Shown here: positions 10,016-17,569 of the stretch, in pieces
Position numbering within the stretch: the stretch's first letter is position 1
Layout: each line of letters begins with the position of its first letter
Position numbers and translations under genes: made by a program
Origin: JALYXS01 sp051003795
Lineage (GTDB): Bacteria; Acidobacteriota; Terriglobia; Bryobacterales; Bryobacteraceae
NCBI GenBank assembly: GCA_051003795.1
Contig: JBPCKZ010000022.1
Span: 1-28,483 of the forward strand
Reading direction: 5' to 3'
DNA: 28,483 bases
The notes under the pieces: model-generated
What the model was told of the DNA's origin: nothing
Database searches by the model: none
What the model saw: only the letters and a program-made list of their open reading frames with translations

Positions 10016-10351
10016 TGGGTTCAGGCTACTTGCAGATTAACCGCGAGCGGTGCGGAAGGCACTAGGCCTGAAGGCTCAATAGGTACTGGTAAGGATTTAG
10101 TGCGCCGATCAACCTGCGCGAATTCCGATCGAAGCAGCCACCCGAGAGGCGTGCTCCGCGTGCCCGCGTTGGGGAAGCGGACGCGTTTATTTTATCGGTT
10201 GGCGCGCGGCGTTATGAAACAGCGTGGATGATGCGGGATGAAAATCCGGCAGGCCGTGAGAGGAGTTGATGGTACGTGGGATGGGAGGGGGTCAGCCCAG
10301 TTTGCGGGCTATTGGGGGCTGCTGAAACAGCCCCGGATAAGCAAGAGGAAG
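10016..10351. promoter_or_regulatory. 336-bp intergenic region between the exopolysaccharide and NRPS-PKS genes
   Basis: No convincing gene was found here. The half next to the end of the glycosylphosphotransferase gene holds two inverted repeats: GGGGCTG/CAGCCCC (10315-10321 with 10328-10334, 6-nt loop) and AGCCC/GGGCT (10294-10298 with 10306-10310). The first could stop or attenuate transcription coming from the exopolysaccharide operon, but no U-tract follows it on the minus strand. The half next to the NRPS start holds one AT-rich patch (10186-10199, GATAAAATAAAC on the minus strand) that might include a -10 element. No clear -35 element was found. Confidence 0.4.
10315..10334 (-). terminator. 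Possible stem-loop terminator or attenuator
   Basis: A perfect 7-bp GC-rich stem (GGGGCTG/CAGCCCC) with a 6-nt loop lies 17 bp beyond the stop of the exopolysaccharide glycosylphosphotransferase gene. Position and stability suit a terminator, but no run of T follows on the minus strand, so it is not a classical intrinsic terminator. Confidence 0.4.
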
Positions 10352-11848
10352 CTAATACGCGCCTTTGCGCAGCAGCACGGTTCCGATGGTCCGGAATAAG
10401 ATGCAAAGGTCCAGCCATACCGACCAGTTGCGCACATAGAACGTGTCGAACTCGACGCGTTCATCGTACGAGGTGTCGTTGCGGCCCGACACCTGCCATA
10501 GCCCGGTTACGCCGCCTTTCACCTTCGAATAAAGGCTGAAGTTCGACCCGTATCGAGGGATTTCCGCCTCCACGATGGGCCGCGGGCCCACCAGGCTCAT
10601 CTCTCCGGTCACGACGTTCCACAATTGCGGCAGCTCGTCGAGCGAAGTGCGGCGCAGAAAACGCCCGGCACGGGTCACGCGCGGATCTTTTTTCAGTTTG
10701 TGATCCCGGTCCCACTCCGCGCGCAACGCGGGATCGGCTTCGAGATGATGGCGCAGCAGCGCCTCGGCATCGCGATTCATCGAGCGGAACTTCCAGGCGG
10801 TAAACTCTTTCCCGCCTTGCCCAATGCGCCTCTGGCCGTATAGCAGCGCGCCGCGCGAATCGAGTTTGATCCACAACGCGATCAGCGCGACAAAAGGCAG
10901 GATGGCACAGCCTCCGCCAAGCGTGAGCAGCAAGTCCATAACTCGCTTTGCAATCCTACGCTTATAGGCCATAACCTGTTGGCTTACTTCAAGTCCCAGC
11001 ATGCCGCCGACGCTTTTGGGGCTCACCCATAAGCTCGAGACTCCGATCAGGTCGGGAATTACCAGGATGTGGGAGAAGCTGAAGCCGCAGCGTTCCACGA
11101 TCGAAAGAGCGTCCGCGTGCGGTACGCCCGGCATCGCGAGCACCGCATACCCGCGGCATTGCGTGCCGCCCATGCGCGAGGCCAGTTCGCGGCCGGCGAG
11201 AACGGGAACACCTTGGATGCGGCTCGGCGCATCCAAGGTATCGTCCACGACGGCGACGGGCTTCAAGCCCAGACCCGGTTCCCGCAACATCGCCTTGACG
11301 GCCAACTGAGCGGTTTTTCCGGCGCCAAACACCACGGCCGGATAGCCCCACCAACTCTCGTTCGCGAAAATGCCCCGGACGAAGGCCCGCAGCATCGGAA
11401 CCAGTGCCACGCTCAAGGCGATCGCCAGAAACAGGACCCAAGTGAAATAGCTGCGCGCGCCGCGCATCGAGACCGTGCCGGCGGCAAGGAACAGAAACAC
11501 GAGCGTGGAAGAAACCGTCACGCGCCGGAGCTCTTCGGGCGGGCTAAGGGCCACCCCCGAATACAGGCCCACCGCGCCGTAGACAACGATGAAAACGAAC
11601 AGAAAGGGCCACATTTGCAGATAGCCCTCGAGCCCGACACTTCGGTGTAGCGCCAGCTTGCAGGCGATACCGATCGCCACCGAGAGCAGCAGGCTGAATA
11701 CGTCCGTAAGTATCAAGGACCCGATCATGTAGTAGGGGCGGCTCGCGGGAGCAAAGGTGAAGGCCGGATTGGTGGTGATCGCCGTCGTGGATGTCATGTC
11801 GCTCGTATGGGCGCGGGGGAGGGAAACGTGAAGCCGTGTAGGTTCCAC
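10352..11848 (-). CDS. Exopolysaccharide initiating glycosylphosphotransferase (WbaP/WcaJ-like)
   Basis: A polyprenyl-phosphate hexose-1-phosphate transferase of 498 residues. In this family it moves a sugar phosphate from a UDP-sugar to undecaprenyl phosphate at the inner face of the inner membrane, the first step of repeat-unit assembly. The N-terminal half holds about four or five hydrophobic segments and then a Rossmann-like region (about 165-290). The catalytic C-terminal domain (about 300-498) starts with a membrane hairpin and shows the family motifs KFRSM, RTSLDELPQLWNV, GEMSLVGPRP and GLWQVSGR. The start used is GTG at 11848, with GGAG 9 nt upstream; ATG at codon 18 (11797) is an alternative without a better binding site. 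It is the last gene of the exopolysaccharide operon. The transferred sugar cannot be read from the sequence; galactose is possible given galK upstream. Confidence 0.93.
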   Translation of the reverse strand: MEPTRLHVSLPRAHTSDMTSTTAITTNPAFTFAPASRPYYMIGSLILTDVFSLLLSVAIGIACKLALHRSVGLEGYLQMWPFLFVFIVVYGAVGLYSGVALSPPEELRRVTVSSTLVFLFLAAGTVSMRGARSYFTWVLFLAIALSVALVPMLRAFVRGIFANESWWGYPAVVFGAGKTAQLAVKAMLREPGLGLKPVAVVDDTLDAPSRIQGVPVLAGRELASRMGGTQCRGYAVLAMPGVPHADALSIVERCGFSFSHILVIPDLIGVSSLWVSPKSVGGMLGLEVSQQVMAYKRRIAKRVMDLLLTLGGGCAILPFVALIALWIKLDSRGALLYGQRRIGQGGKEFTAWKFRSMNRDAEALLRHHLEADPALRAEWDRDHKLKKDPRVTRAGRFLRRTSLDELPQLWNVVTGEMSLVGPRPIVEAEIPRYGSNFSLYSKVKGGVTGLWQVSGRNDTSYDERVEFDTFYVRNWSVWLDLCILFRTIGTVLLRKGAY

Positions 11849-11945
11849 GCGCGGAATCTCCGCCGCGCCTAGTCCGTTACGAAACCAGGTTTACGTTTAA
11901 GCAGCTTTTGGCCCGGGCGAACCAGGCCGCAGCTTTCCTGAAACT

Positions 11946-13079
11946 TCACGATCCGCTTACCTGCAACGCGGTCGCTTTCCAATCCTCAGCCGGACGAGCC
12001 AAGACGCTCCGATAGACAGCGAGGGTTTTCTCGATCATTGCCGGCAGGGTGAACTGGCGTTCGTAACGCGCTCGCCCCGCCTGGCCCATCGCAAGGCGCA
12101 GCGCCGGACCGATTAAGAGAGCGGTAATCCGCTCGCGCAGCGCCGCTTCGTCTTCGCCCGGCGTTAAGAAGCCCGTTTCGCCATCGGCCACGGCTTCGGA
12201 GACTCCGCCAACGTCGCTCGCCACTACCGGCAGTCCGGCCCGCATGGCTTCGAGGATGCTGAGCGGGAACCCTTCCCAATTCGTGGGCAGGGCGAAAATG
12301 TCGGAGCCGGCAAGAATCTCGGCTATGTCCCGACGGTTGCCCAAGAACTCGGTCCGGTCCGTTAGGCCTAAACGCGCCGCTTCGTGCTCCAGTTGAACGC
12401 GGGTCGGACCGTCGCCCACGAAAGAAATTTTGAATGGCAGCTTCACCGGCGCCATCGCCCGCAAGAGCCGGATCTGGCTCTTCTGCCGGGCGCATCGCGC
12501 CACCATGGCAATGCGCGGCGCCGGACTCAAGCCGTGGGCCGCCCGGAACGGCGTATCCGGGATGCCGTTGTGAATCGTAACGAGATTCTCCCGGTCGCCG
12601 ACGCCGCGGCTCAACGCCATCGCGCGATTTGCTTCGGATACGGTGATGGTCTTCGCGCCGCAGCGGGCCATGAGTTTTTCGCTCGGGATTCCGGCGGCTT
12701 TCCATTTCCAGGAGGTCCCTTGGGCGAACGACCAGGTGTGGGCCGTGAATACCGACGGCACGCCCATCCATCGCGCGGCCGCCCGGCCCAGGATTCCCGC
12801 TTTCGAGGTATGGGCATGCACCAGATCCGGTTGAAACGACCGGATCAGCCGCGCGATCCGCGCCAACGCCTGGACGTCTTTTAGCGGGCTGATGGGCTGG
12901 ACCAACCCGGGTATCACCGCATGGCGGATATTCAAGCCGGCGGCGGCTTCGGTTAGATACCCTTCCTCCCCGACGCCTAGCAATAAATCGCAGGAGTTCC
13001 GAAAGCCCTTGAGTAAGTCGTGCAGGTGGACCTGCGCCCCGCCTAACTCAGCCCGCGTGATTAAATATAGGATTTTCAT
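11946..13079 (-). CDS. Glycosyltransferase family 4
   Basis: A 377-residue retaining GT-B glycosyltransferase, which would add a sugar to the lipid-linked repeat unit in the cytoplasm. The N-terminal half begins MKILYLITRAELGGAQVHL, the usual GT4 opening with a Gly-Gly acceptor loop. HAHTSKAGILGR follows near residue 90. The C-terminal nucleotide-sugar domain contains VGDGP and the E-x7-E motif EGFPLSILE, then AGLPVVASDVGG. Length is normal for the family. The start ATG lies 9 bp after the stop of the upstream glycosyltransferase, so the two are probably co-translated; a 97-bp gap follows before the phosphotransferase gene. Donor and acceptor sugars are not predictable. Confidence 0.94.
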   Translation of the reverse strand: MKILYLITRAELGGAQVHLHDLLKGFRNSCDLLLGVGEEGYLTEAAAGLNIRHAVIPGLVQPISPLKDVQALARIARLIRSFQPDLVHAHTSKAGILGRAAARWMGVPSVFTAHTWSFAQGTSWKWKAAGIPSEKLMARCGAKTITVSEANRAMALSRGVGDRENLVTIHNGIPDTPFRAAHGLSPAPRIAMVARCARQKSQIRLLRAMAPVKLPFKISFVGDGPTRVQLEHEAARLGLTDRTEFLGNRRDIAEILAGSDIFALPTNWEGFPLSILEAMRAGLPVVASDVGGVSEAVADGETGFLTPGEDEAALRERITALLIGPALRLAMGQAGRARYERQFTLPAMIEKTLAVYRSVLARPAEDWKATALQVSGS

Positions 13080-13088
13080 CGAGGTGAC

Positions 13089-14120
13089 TCAGCAGTTACT
13101 CAACACGTGCCATGTTTGGCGCGCCACGGCGTCCCAGTTATACCGTTCCGCTCGCGCCAGGCCCTTGGCGCGCATCGCGCCGCGGAGCGTTTCGTCCCGC
13201 GCCACGCGCAGAATCGCATCGCCGATGGAGCCGGGGTCGCGCGGATCCACCAGCACGGCCGCATCCCCCACTACTTCGGGCAGCGACGTGTTGTTCGACG
13301 CGATTACCGGGACTCCGCACGCCATTGCCTCGAGGGGAGGCAGCCCGAAGCCTTCGTATAAAGACGGGTACACCAACGCCATCGCTCCCGAATAAAGAGC
13401 CGGAAGTTGTTGGTCGTCTACATAGCCCGTCACGTGCACTCGGGCGGGAAGCTTGCCCACGGTCACATTCGAGAAGACCAGCGACGCTCCTTTGGCGCCG
13501 GCAACCACCAATTGGATATCCTCGGACAATTTCGCCAGCACGAGACTCCAGGCTTCCAAAAGGCAAAGCAGATTTTTGCGCGGCTCGACCGAGCCGACAC
13601 AGAGCAGGTACGGCGCGCTTCCCACCCCCAGCGACTCGCGCATCGCGGCAATCTCGTCCGCGGGACGCGGGTGGAAGCGCGCATCGACGCCATTCGGTAT
13701 GACCGTCACTTTCGACGGATCGACCCCGAAGCGTTCGACGATGCGCCGCTTCGTAAATTCGGAAACGGAAATTATATGGCGCACTTTACGGGCGAGCCGG
13801 GGGAGCAGCCACCCATACCATGCCGCGAACCGCGGATTGAACCATTCGGGGCGGTCGAGCGGAATCAAATCGTGAAACGTGCAGACCTGATTGGCGATCG
13901 CGAGCGGGCCCGTATTGTTGGGGCTCCAAAGCATCCGCCCGTTCACGGCGCCCGGCAAGTAGAACTGTTCCCAGAGATGCCCGGCCGCGCCCTTGAGCGG
14001 ACGGTCCGGCCGTATCTGCTGAATCTTCCCGCCAAACCGCTCCGCGAGCTCCAGGGCGTAGCGCTGCATTCCGGTGGGGCGGTGGGCGTAAAAACGGGAA
14101 TTTAAGGCAATGGCTGGCAT
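13089..14120 (-). CDS. Glycosyltransferase family 4 (mannosyltransferase-like)
   Basis: A 343-residue GT-B fold glycosyltransferase. Features seen: RPTGMQRYALEL near the N-terminus (acceptor loop), VCTFHDLIPLDRPEW, VSEFTKRRIVERFGV, VIPNGVDARFHPRP, a VGSVEPRKN motif opening the C-terminal domain, and the E-x7-E motif EGFGLPPLE followed by GVPVIASN. This pattern resembles family 4 mannosyl- and rhamnosyltransferases. The start chosen is ATG at 14120 (MPAIALNSRFYAHRPTG), 16 bp after the flippase stop. A longer reading frame to 14204 would run into the flippase coding region, and its extra 28 residues (Arg/Ser-rich) look like read-through. The intergenic part consists mostly of a 15-bp tandem duplication. 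Confidence 0.93.
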   Translation of the reverse strand: MPAIALNSRFYAHRPTGMQRYALELAERFGGKIQQIRPDRPLKGAAGHLWEQFYLPGAVNGRMLWSPNNTGPLAIANQVCTFHDLIPLDRPEWFNPRFAAWYGWLLPRLARKVRHIISVSEFTKRRIVERFGVDPSKVTVIPNGVDARFHPRPADEIAAMRESLGVGSAPYLLCVGSVEPRKNLLCLLEAWSLVLAKLSEDIQLVVAGAKGASLVFSNVTVGKLPARVHVTGYVDDQQLPALYSGAMALVYPSLYEGFGLPPLEAMACGVPVIASNNTSLPEVVGDAAVLVDPRDPGSIGDAILRVARDETLRGAMRAKGLARAERYNWDAVARQTWHVLSNC

Positions 14121-14121
14121 G

Positions 14122-14151
14122 TTATGGAACCGCGAGTTATGGGACCGCGAG
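14122..14151. repeat. 15-bp tandem duplication over the flippase stop codon
   Basis: Two adjacent 15-bp units, TTATGGAACCGCGAG (14122-14136) and TTATGGGACCGCGAG (14137-14151), differ at one base. On the minus strand the first unit read contains the flippase stop codon and its last codons; the second repeats them, including an in-frame second TAA, just before the ATG of the next gene. It looks like a recent slippage duplication that set the present spacing between the genes. Confidence 0.85.
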
Positions 14152-15450
14152 TTCTTCGACTCCGATCGCCGAAAGCACGCCCCTCGGCACGAGCGGCCCT
14201 TCAAAAAATCCGGTCGAGCGGATCACCACCGCCACCATGCAAATGCAGACAAACGTTTCCGCGCTCACCACCGACCAAGCCATTCCCAGGTGGGCGAACC
14301 GCCGTGCGAGTAGGAAAGCCAAGCCGATATTCAGTGCGCCCGCGGCCAGAATGATGCGGTTCACGACGCCATCGCGTCCGAGCGGCAGCAGCCATTGCAG
14401 CCCGATCGAATAGGTGAAGGAGAGTAGAAACGGCAGCACCGACAAAATGCGCAGTGCTTGCACGGCGGGGTCGAACGCCTGGCCCATCAGAATGCGGATC
14501 AGCACGGGCGCCGTTAGATACAGCAAGCCGCCTGTAACCATCCCCCCCACGCCCATTACCGCGGCGCCCATGCGCGCGAGAGACGCGCCGCGCGCCGGAT
14601 TGTAAATCGCCAAGTGGCTCAGGCGCGGATACAAGGCCTCGCGAATGGGATTCAACAGGCCAAACGCCGCCTTGCCGATTTTCTCGGCCGAGGAGAAGTA
14701 ACCCACCACCACCGGCGGCGCGAATAACCCGAGGATGAACGCGTTCCCGGCCCCGTAGAGGCTCTCCCCGCCGCGGAACACAAACATCGGCCAGCCGGTC
14801 CGCAACGCTTCCCGGACCAATTCGAAAGAAGGCGCGCGGAACGGAATGGCGCGGTACGCGAGCCAAATCCCGGCCACGCTCGATAATGCGGGCGCGATAC
14901 CTTGCAAGGCGAGCACTTTCCATCCGTCCGCGGGCGCGTGCACGAAGATAAAGAGTCCGGCCAGCGCCACTGCCTTTCCCGAAATTTCGAGCGTAGCCGC
15001 CACCCGCATCCGTTCCAGGCCCTGGAAAAACCAGAGCGGCAGAAATCCTTGCGCCACGGCGTAAAACAACCCGGCCAGCAGCAACCTCGGGTTGTCCCGC
15101 AGCAGCGGAATGAACCGGGCGGCGAGCAAAGCCAATGCGGTTCCGGCCATCGCGAGGCCCATCTGCGCGCCCAATACGCCCGCCATAATCCCGCCGCAGG
15201 CGTCTCTCGAATCCCGATGCCGCGCGATCTCGCGTGTCGCCGAAAGATTGAATCCAAATTCGATCAGTAGAACGATCAGCTCGCCTAGCGCGCCGACGAA
15301 TGCCACCGTGCCCCAACCCGCCGGCCCCAACGTTCGCGCCAGGTACGGCACGCTCACCAAGGGCAGCAGCTTGCGGCCAAACTGGACACCGTACATGGCG
15401 GCCATGTTTTCGACGAGCTTATGCCTAAGAAACCGGAGTAACGTTCTCAT
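14137..15450 (-). CDS. Polysaccharide repeat-unit flippase (Wzx-like, MOP superfamily)
   Basis: A very hydrophobic protein of about 437 residues with around 12 predicted membrane segments, normal for Wzx-type flippases. These move undecaprenyl-linked repeat units across the inner membrane. The N-terminal region is typical: AAMYGVQFGRKLLPLVSVPYL with ARTLGPAGWG, then EFGFNLSATREIARHR. The start chosen is ATG at 15450 (MRTLLRFLRHKL); a TTG two codons upstream (15456) is possible, and neither has a strong ribosome binding site. It lies 29 bp after the response-regulator stop. It has the N-terminal flippase signature and no large periplasmic loop was evident, so it was not called a Wzy polymerase. 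Confidence 0.9.
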   Translation of the reverse strand: MRTLLRFLRHKLVENMAAMYGVQFGRKLLPLVSVPYLARTLGPAGWGTVAFVGALGELIVLLIEFGFNLSATREIARHRDSRDACGGIMAGVLGAQMGLAMAGTALALLAARFIPLLRDNPRLLLAGLFYAVAQGFLPLWFFQGLERMRVAATLEISGKAVALAGLFIFVHAPADGWKVLALQGIAPALSSVAGIWLAYRAIPFRAPSFELVREALRTGWPMFVFRGGESLYGAGNAFILGLFAPPVVVGYFSSAEKIGKAAFGLLNPIREALYPRLSHLAIYNPARGASLARMGAAVMGVGGMVTGGLLYLTAPVLIRILMGQAFDPAVQALRILSVLPFLLSFTYSIGLQWLLPLGRDGVVNRIILAAGALNIGLAFLLARRFAHLGMAWSVVSAETFVCICMVAVVIRSTGFFEGPLVPRGVLSAIGVEELAVP

Positions 15451-15479
15451 GCCCAATTCGAGTTGCGTTTCATCGCGAC

Positions 15480-16172
15480 TTATTCCGCTTGTCCCTTAAA
15501 GGTATCGGGGGCGCTGTTAGTCGAAGTAAGATTGCGTTGTATGGCGAACTTCACCAAGCCCACAATGTCGTGGATGCCCAGCTTGCGCATGATATTCGAG
15601 CGGTAAGTATCCACTGTTTTCGGGCTGATATTCAGCAGCGTGGCGATATCTTTGGGCCGCATGCCGTCCACCAGAAACGCGAACACTTCGTATTCCCGGC
15701 GGCTGAGCGAAGCGAGCGGGCTTTCCGCTTGACCCCTGCGCCGGTCTCCCAACGTCTCGCGCCGCATCAAGGGCGTTAGATACTGTCCACCGTCCTGGAT
15801 ATAGCTGATCGCATCCAGCAGATGCCGGGCCGGGCCTTCTTTTAGCAGGTATCCGTTCGCGCCGCTGCGGAAAACTTCCTTCAGCATCTCTTCGTCCCGG
15901 CTGATCGAAAGCACGATGATCTTGGTGGGGCAATTGGCGTCCCGAATCTTGCGAATCACTTCCACGCCGTGCAGTTTCGGCATGTTGAGATCGAGGACCG
16001 CGAACTTGGGTTGCAGCGTGGTGATCAACTCGACGGCGGCAAAGCCGTCGCCGCACTCGCCCACGATGTCGAACTCCGGCTTAGTCCGGAACAGGGCGGC
16101 AATTCCCTCGCGCACGATCGAGTGATCGTCGGCCAAAACCAAAACAATGGTGACGTTTGCTGATGGATTCAT
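15480..16172 (-). CDS. NarL/FixJ-family response regulator (REC-LuxR HTH)
   Basis: A 230-residue DNA-binding response regulator. The receiver domain (about 8-125) has acidic residues ADD near 14-16, phospho-acceptor Asp61 (VLDLNMPKLHG), VLSIS and the conserved Lys in LLKEG. The C-terminal LuxR-type helix-turn-helix (about 165-225) reads LSRREYEVFAFLVDGMRPKD, then ISPKTVDTYRSNIMRKLGI. The start chosen is ATG at 16172 (MNPSANVTIVLVLADD), with a purine-rich GGAAAAG upstream. A longer frame to 16280 would add 36 residues read through the wza-like gene and is rejected. It lies inside the exopolysaccharide operon, 37 bp after the export gene, and probably controls that operon. No partner histidine kinase is present in the window, so its signal is unknown. 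Confidence 0.94.
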   Translation of the reverse strand: MNPSANVTIVLVLADDHSIVREGIAALFRTKPEFDIVGECGDGFAAVELITTLQPKFAVLDLNMPKLHGVEVIRKIRDANCPTKIIVLSISRDEEMLKEVFRSGANGYLLKEGPARHLLDAISYIQDGGQYLTPLMRRETLGDRRRGQAESPLASLSRREYEVFAFLVDGMRPKDIATLLNISPKTVDTYRSNIMRKLGIHDIVGLVKFAIQRNLTSTNSAPDTFKGQAE

Positions 16173-16209
16173 GGGTAAATTCTTTTCCAGGGCGGAGTGG
16201 AGGGGCGGC

Positions 16210-16866
16210 TTACGGCACGATTCCGCGGATTCCGTAAAGTGCGACGGTCGCCCATTTGACGTAGCGGTCGATCTTGGCAACCATGCTCTGCGGGACTACC
16301 AGCATGTCGCCCGGCCGGAGCGAGATATCTTCGCGGATACCTTCGGCGGTCATGGCTTTTTTGATGTCTATGATCTTTACTTCGGCCATCTCGGGGTCGA
16401 TGCGGCGCAGTAGAATCACTTGGGAATGTTTGGCGCTGTCCTTAAACCCGCCGCTGAGCGCGATCGCCTCGATCGCCGTCATCCCGCCCCGGATTTCGAG
16501 CGTTCCGGGACGATTTACTTCGCCCGCGACCGTGATCTTCGGCTTTACGAAATCTTTCAATAAGACGGTAACTTCGGGGTCCTTCAGGCGGGTGTTGGCC
16601 TTCGCCACAATAGCGCCGGAGGCTTCTTCGAGGGTCAGACCACCAATCTTGACCTCGCCGACCAGTTGAAGCGACACGAAGCCGTCGGGCTCCACCGACA
16701 CGGTACCGTTATATTCGGGCGTGTAACGGTATTGCACCTCGACGACATCGTTCGGCTGCAGGCGGTAGCGCGGGTTGCGCTCTTGCAGCGCGGGCCCGGC
16801 CGCCGCTTGCGCGAACATAAAGGCGCCCAGGGCGATGATGGAAATAAAAGTTTTGTAGGCCGGCAT
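16210..16866 (-). CDS. Polysaccharide export protein (Wza-like, Poly_export + SLBB)
   Basis: A 218-residue periplasmic or outer-membrane export protein. A signal peptide (MPAYKTFISIIALGAFMFAQ then AAAG) is followed by the polysaccharide export domain (about 30-110: YRLQPNDVVEVQYRYTPEYN, VEPDGFVSLQLVGEV) and one SLBB beta-grasp domain (about 118-200: KPKITVAGEVNRPG, ISLRPGDMLVVPQS). There is no lipobox cysteine, so unlike E. coli Wza it is probably not a lipoprotein, and it is shorter, lacking the C-terminal amphipathic pore region. The ATG at 16866 is one base beyond the stop of the upstream ATPase gene; the longer frame to 16929 would overlap that gene and hide the signal peptide. It is expected to work with the Wzz-like protein to carry polysaccharide across the envelope. 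Confidence 0.92.
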   Translation of the reverse strand: MPAYKTFISIIALGAFMFAQAAAGPALQERNPRYRLQPNDVVEVQYRYTPEYNGTVSVEPDGFVSLQLVGEVKIGGLTLEEASGAIVAKANTRLKDPEVTVLLKDFVKPKITVAGEVNRPGTLEIRGGMTAIEAIALSGGFKDSAKHSQVILLRRIDPEMAEVKIIDIKKAMTAEGIREDISLRPGDMLVVPQSMVAKIDRYVKWATVALYGIRGIVP

Positions 16867-16867
16867 A

Positions 16868-17569
16868 TTAAATCCGCTTGTAAATGAAATTCGGAACCGG
16901 GTAAGTTCTCTTGTTGAGAACGAACCCAAGCAGCGTGCTCGCCGATACCTTGATCAGTTTGCGCGCCTGCTCGATGTGATCCTTGCGCGTTTCGCCGGCC
17001 GCCACCACCAGCACCACCCCATCGATATGCTTGCTCAGATATAGCGCCTCGGACGATCGGCGTAAGGACGGGCAATCGATCAACAGGTATCCGAATTTTC
17101 CGTCGAGCGAGTGAAATCCGCCGGCTTGGCCAAGAGAGTTAGCCGAACTTCCGATTAACTCAGGTCCGGGTACGGTCCACACCATCGAAGATACCGGCAC
17201 GACCCGCCTGTCGAGTTCCCGGGAATCGGCGGAGACGATGCGGTTCAAGCTGCCGCTAGGCGCGATGAGGACGCGCTCGCCGGTGTGCCGCGCCAGCTCT
17301 CTCGCGAGCGATTGAACCACGGTGGTTACGCCTTCGCCCGGCGAAACCGCCGTGAACGCGAACCGTCCGCATTGCCCGCCGCTCTTGCGAGCTTGCATCA
17401 GCGTGTAAATCAAAGGCACGTAGAAGCCGTCCGGCACCGCCGGTTCGGCATGTCCGCGCTGCAACGGACGCGTCTGGACCGCACCGTTTTCCGCTTTCTG
17501 GTCGTCGATCGCCGGGTTGATCACTGGGTCCCTCGCGGGTTCTGGCGCGTCAATTCGATAACTCGTCAC
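16868..17569 (-). CDS. CpsD/CapB-like tyrosine-kinase homologue with degenerate P-loop
   Basis: A 233-residue cytoplasmic ATPase-fold protein in the usual place of a bacterial tyrosine kinase, between Wzz- and Wza-like genes. It keeps the fold hallmarks: PLIYTLMQARKSG, AFTAVSPGEGVTTVVQSLAREL and the Walker B-like YLLIDCPSLRRSSEALYLS, then DGVVLVVAAGETRKD. However, the Walker A lysine is replaced (SPGEGVTT where SPGEGKST is expected), the A' motif has no Asp-x-Asp (VLIAPSG) and there is no C-terminal tyrosine cluster. ATP binding and autophosphorylation are therefore doubtful; it may be a structural partner of the co-polymerase. Its ATG overlaps the Wzz stop by 4 bp (ATGA). The family is clear; enzymatic inactivity is inferred from the motifs only. 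Confidence 0.87.
   Translation of the reverse strand: MTSYRIDAPEPARDPVINPAIDDQKAENGAVQTRPLQRGHAEPAVPDGFYVPLIYTLMQARKSGGQCGRFAFTAVSPGEGVTTVVQSLARELARHTGERVLIAPSGSLNRIVSADSRELDRRVVPVSSMVWTVPGPELIGSSANSLGQAGGFHSLDGKFGYLLIDCPSLRRSSEALYLSKHIDGVVLVVAAGETRKDHIEQARKLIKVSASTLLGFVLNKRTYPVPNFIYKRI

Noticed and set aside
14121..14204. 28-codon extension of the second glycosyltransferase
   Set aside because: Ser/Arg-rich, overlaps the flippase coding region and covers the tandem duplication. The GT4 fold starts at MPAIALNSRFY.
16173..16280. 36-codon N-terminal extension of the NarL-type regulator
   Set aside because: It reads through the end of the export-protein gene in another frame. ATG 16172 gives a normal receiver start with a purine-rich binding site.
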